64,000 nucleotides of DNA from Liolophura sinensis (taxonomy: Eukaryota > Mollusca > Polyplacophora > Chitonida > Chitonidae), in assembly GCF_032854445.1 (NCBI RefSeq), contig NC_088298.1:20671295-20735294 (forward strand), written 5' to 3'. Positions within the stretch are counted from its first letter, which is position 1, and the number at the start of each line of letters is the position of its first letter. The position numbers were made by a program, and so were the translations under genes. The notes beneath the pieces are model-generated. The model worked only from the letters and a program-made list of their open reading frames with translations, made no database searches and was not told the origin of the DNA. Shown piece by piece: positions 62,701 through 64,000 of the stretch.

Positions 62701-64000
62701 CAAATTTTGTCCAAAGACTAATTTACTAAGTTTGCCCGATTCCCTAAGCTCTGTTGATTTTAAAATCAAGAAAGATGTTTTAAGGTTTGTTGAGAAAAAC
62801 AGGATCATATGTCTAGACACTGCTTTGCTTCTGTCCGGTTACTTCAAAATCTGAGAATTAACCAGTTCATGTTTTTTAACTCCTTGTTTTCATTCATTGC
62901 TTTTTCTCTTAATGTTTCCTGTCATTTCAAAAGCGCACTGTTTTGCTGACCTCTTGAGAAAATGACAAGTGGTTTTCAGCAAGAACTTATTATACCTCTT
63001 GGCCAGTGAATTCGGATGAATCAGTCTACTTACAGTTGCTGAAGGATCTACAACGGCTGTGGCATGTATTAAGACGTCCCCGATTATCCTCGGCATTTTC
63101 TCTCCGCCCTTTGCCAGGAGATCTGGGTGAGTCCGGTTATAAATGGCCAGGTAATGCCGATTTGCATAAATAGCAGCGCTGGTTATACCAAAAGTAATAC
63201 AAATACTTAGTTCTACAAAGTATTCCACAGGGAGTTCAAAAAGCCTTTTTTTATTTTTGGGATGCCATACATAATCAAGATGTCACAGTCAAATGTAAGC
63301 AAAATCACACACATTGAGACAACTGAAATTGTAAATGTTTTATCCAATCAGGTGCGAGTTATTCCTATAACCCGATGACGCATCTCTTTCCGCTTACATC
63401 ACCCTAAACCTGTTTCACATTTTCTGTGTCTGGGGTCTGAAAGATGCATCATGTTTCAGGTTACTCTAACATAACCCACCCTAAAGCCTCGCAAGAATTC
63501 CTGATTATACGTTGATTTATTGAGTAACCTGGGGCCTCCGTGGCTCAGTTGGTTAGCGCGCTAGCGCAGCCTAATGACCCAGGAGTCTCTCATCAATGCG
63601 GTCGCTATGAGTTCATGTCCAGCTGACCATAATGCTGGCCGTCGTCGTATGTGAAATATTCTTGAGTACAGTGTAAAACACCAAATAAATAAATAAATAA
63701 ATCGAGTTACCAAGCCTGAGAAAAAAGCCTGTGACAGTTTAGGTCTGTTTTCATCCCTCTTTTTTAACACTTCAGGCTATTTTATTTGTTGTCTTTTCTT
63801 TCCAAGAGATACAGAATTGATGCTGACTGGCTTTCAGCGGAGATAAGGTTTTCATGCAGTCTTTGTCACCTATGAATAAATCTGCTGTATTTAAAACTCA
63901 GCTTAGGCTGGGCATATCCCTTTAAGAACTACAAACTATGTAGCCATGAAATAGTTTTAGAACTCACCCAGCAGACTTGATCTGACTCCAGAATCTGGAC
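59618..64000 (-). CDS. GMPPA: GMPPA (mannose-1-phosphate guanylyltransferase regulatory subunit alpha), gene-level entry, 3' part
   Basis: Five exons (63968->64000, 63034-63178, 62418-62510, 61329-61500, 59618-59718) join without phase conflict into about 180 residues, the C-terminal 40% of a family usually about 420 aa long. Family knowledge: GMPPA binds GDP-mannose and allosterically restrains GMPPB, which makes GDP-mannose from mannose-1-phosphate and GTP in the cytosol for N-glycosylation, O-mannosylation and GPI anchors. Seen here: hexapeptide beta-helix repeats, the C-loop and the terminal NQIIL. No frame break was found. The introns hold a near-full-length SINE (63531-63702) and other repeat copies. 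The promoter and start are outside the window. Confidence 0.95.
59999..60385. mobile_element. Possible TIR element with GTGAACG motifs in the last GMPPA intron
   Basis: The ends tttagacatcgttcatacag and (minus strand) ttttagcaggctcacacggc are weakly similar inverted copies, and gtgtgaacg / ttcatgtgaacgc recurs inside. An old copy, or chance; moderate to low confidence. Confidence 0.4.
60388..60625 (-). mobile_element. SINE family A, nearly full-length copy in the last GMPPA intron
   Basis: ttatttatctgattggtgtt through cccacgaccatccaaaggtt and gtggacttgaactcacaacg to head remnants (cctgggtccatgcgccatgc). Confidence 0.9.
61329..61500 (-). CDS. GMPPA: GMPPA exon (C-loop region)
   Basis: Encodes [20 protein letters not shown], then [12 protein letters not shown], a Lys/Phe/Leu-rich stretch and [10 protein letters not shown]. 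The VEGTPxDPNPN segment is the alpha-subunit-specific C-loop reported to reach into the catalytic beta subunit (GMPPB) and mediate GDP-mannose feedback inhibition. Its presence separates this gene from GMPPB. Phase 0 in, phase 1 out at GTTATAG|GTAAGC. Confidence 0.95.
62418..62510 (-). CDS. GMPPA: GMPPA exon (hexapeptide repeats)
   Basis: Thirty-one codons: [16 protein letters not shown], then [15 protein letters not shown], with [LIV]-G-x4 hexapeptide periodicity. Human GMPPA has PNVSIGMGVTVGEGVRLRES and IVLHGATLQ here. Phase 0 at both ends; donor TTGCAG|GTGAGT. Confidence 0.96.
63034..63178 (-). CDS. GMPPA: GMPPA exon (start of left-handed beta-helix)
   Basis: Encodes [20 protein letters not shown], then [20 protein letters not shown] and AVVDPSAT. 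It corresponds to the human segment beginning SAIYASRLYLSRYQDTHP and entering the hexapeptide repeats (VYIHPTAKVAPSA). Acceptor ggtataaccag, donor GCAACT|GTAAGT; phase 2 in, phase 0 out. Confidence 0.92.
63531..63702 (+). mobile_element. SINE family A with intact tRNA-like head in GMPPA intron
   Basis: The head ggggcctccgtggctcagtt, then ggttagcgcgc (A-box TGGCTCAGTTGG) and a B-box-like tatgagttcatgtcc, a shortened body, and an (aaat)n tail. It is flanked by gagtaacc and gagttacc, a likely target-site duplication with one difference. Confidence 0.93.
63968..64000 (-). CDS. GMPPA: GMPPA exon, partial at the window edge
   Basis: On the minus strand this gives [11 protein letters not shown] (Gly split over the intron), the family block [10 protein letters not shown] just before the beta-helix domain. 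Donor GCTGG|GTGAG. The exon continues beyond 64000, so about 240 N-terminal residues (the nucleotidyltransferase-like domain) are outside the window. Confidence 0.85.

Overview
The window reads as animal nuclear DNA. It is AT-rich, its coding sequence is split into short exons with GT-AG introns, and the rest is full of tRNA-derived SINEs, short terminal-inverted-repeat (TIR) elements, minisatellites and TACATGTA-rich repeats. The protein sequences and the SINE style point to a lophotrochozoan, most likely a marine mollusc (bivalve-like). I cannot name a species from the sequence.

Two protein-coding genes can be supported, and they are convergent. (1) On the plus strand, 13 coding exons from 25063 to 49905 encode a dual-leucine-zipper MAP3K (MAP3K12/DLK - MAP3K13/LZK - Wallenda - DLK-1 family). 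The gene is complete from initiator to stop, about 931 aa once two apparent one- or two-base indels are allowed for. It has an N-terminal region with the family [11 protein letters not shown] block, the kinase domain, the leucine-zipper region, a basic/Ser-rich linker, an acidic segment, the SDGLSD hexapeptide and the family C-terminus. (2) On the minus strand, from the right edge down to 59618, lie the last five exons of GMPPA, the regulatory alpha subunit of GDP-mannose pyrophosphorylase. These give about 180 C-terminal residues (left-handed beta-helix, C-loop and the terminal NQIIL). Its N-terminal half lies beyond 64000.

Layout: 1-25026 has no recognisable coding exon. It holds minisatellites (88 bp, about 60 bp, 34 bp, 28 bp and others), SINE copies and a CpG-richer stretch around 7.26-8.4 kb that is my best candidate for the MAP3K promoter and a non-coding first exon. 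25027-49905 is the MAP3K gene, whose 7.7-kb introns 1 and 3 are full of repeats. 49906-59617 is the shared 3' region between the two genes, with three TIR elements in or near it. 59618-64000 is the 3' part of GMPPA.

The genes do not form a pathway together. The MAP3K is a stress and axon-injury kinase upstream of JNK/p38, and GMPPA is a sugar-nucleotide regulator. The most interesting points are in the MAP3K: conservation of the SDGLSD regulatory hexapeptide, a stop codon lying between two competing 5' splice sites just before the exon that carries it (a possible long/short isoform switch), a tandem duplication that copies an exon end together with its splice donor, and two small indels that break the reading frame in otherwise conserved exons. 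No bacterial-type system, CRISPR array, true tRNA gene or viral gene was seen.
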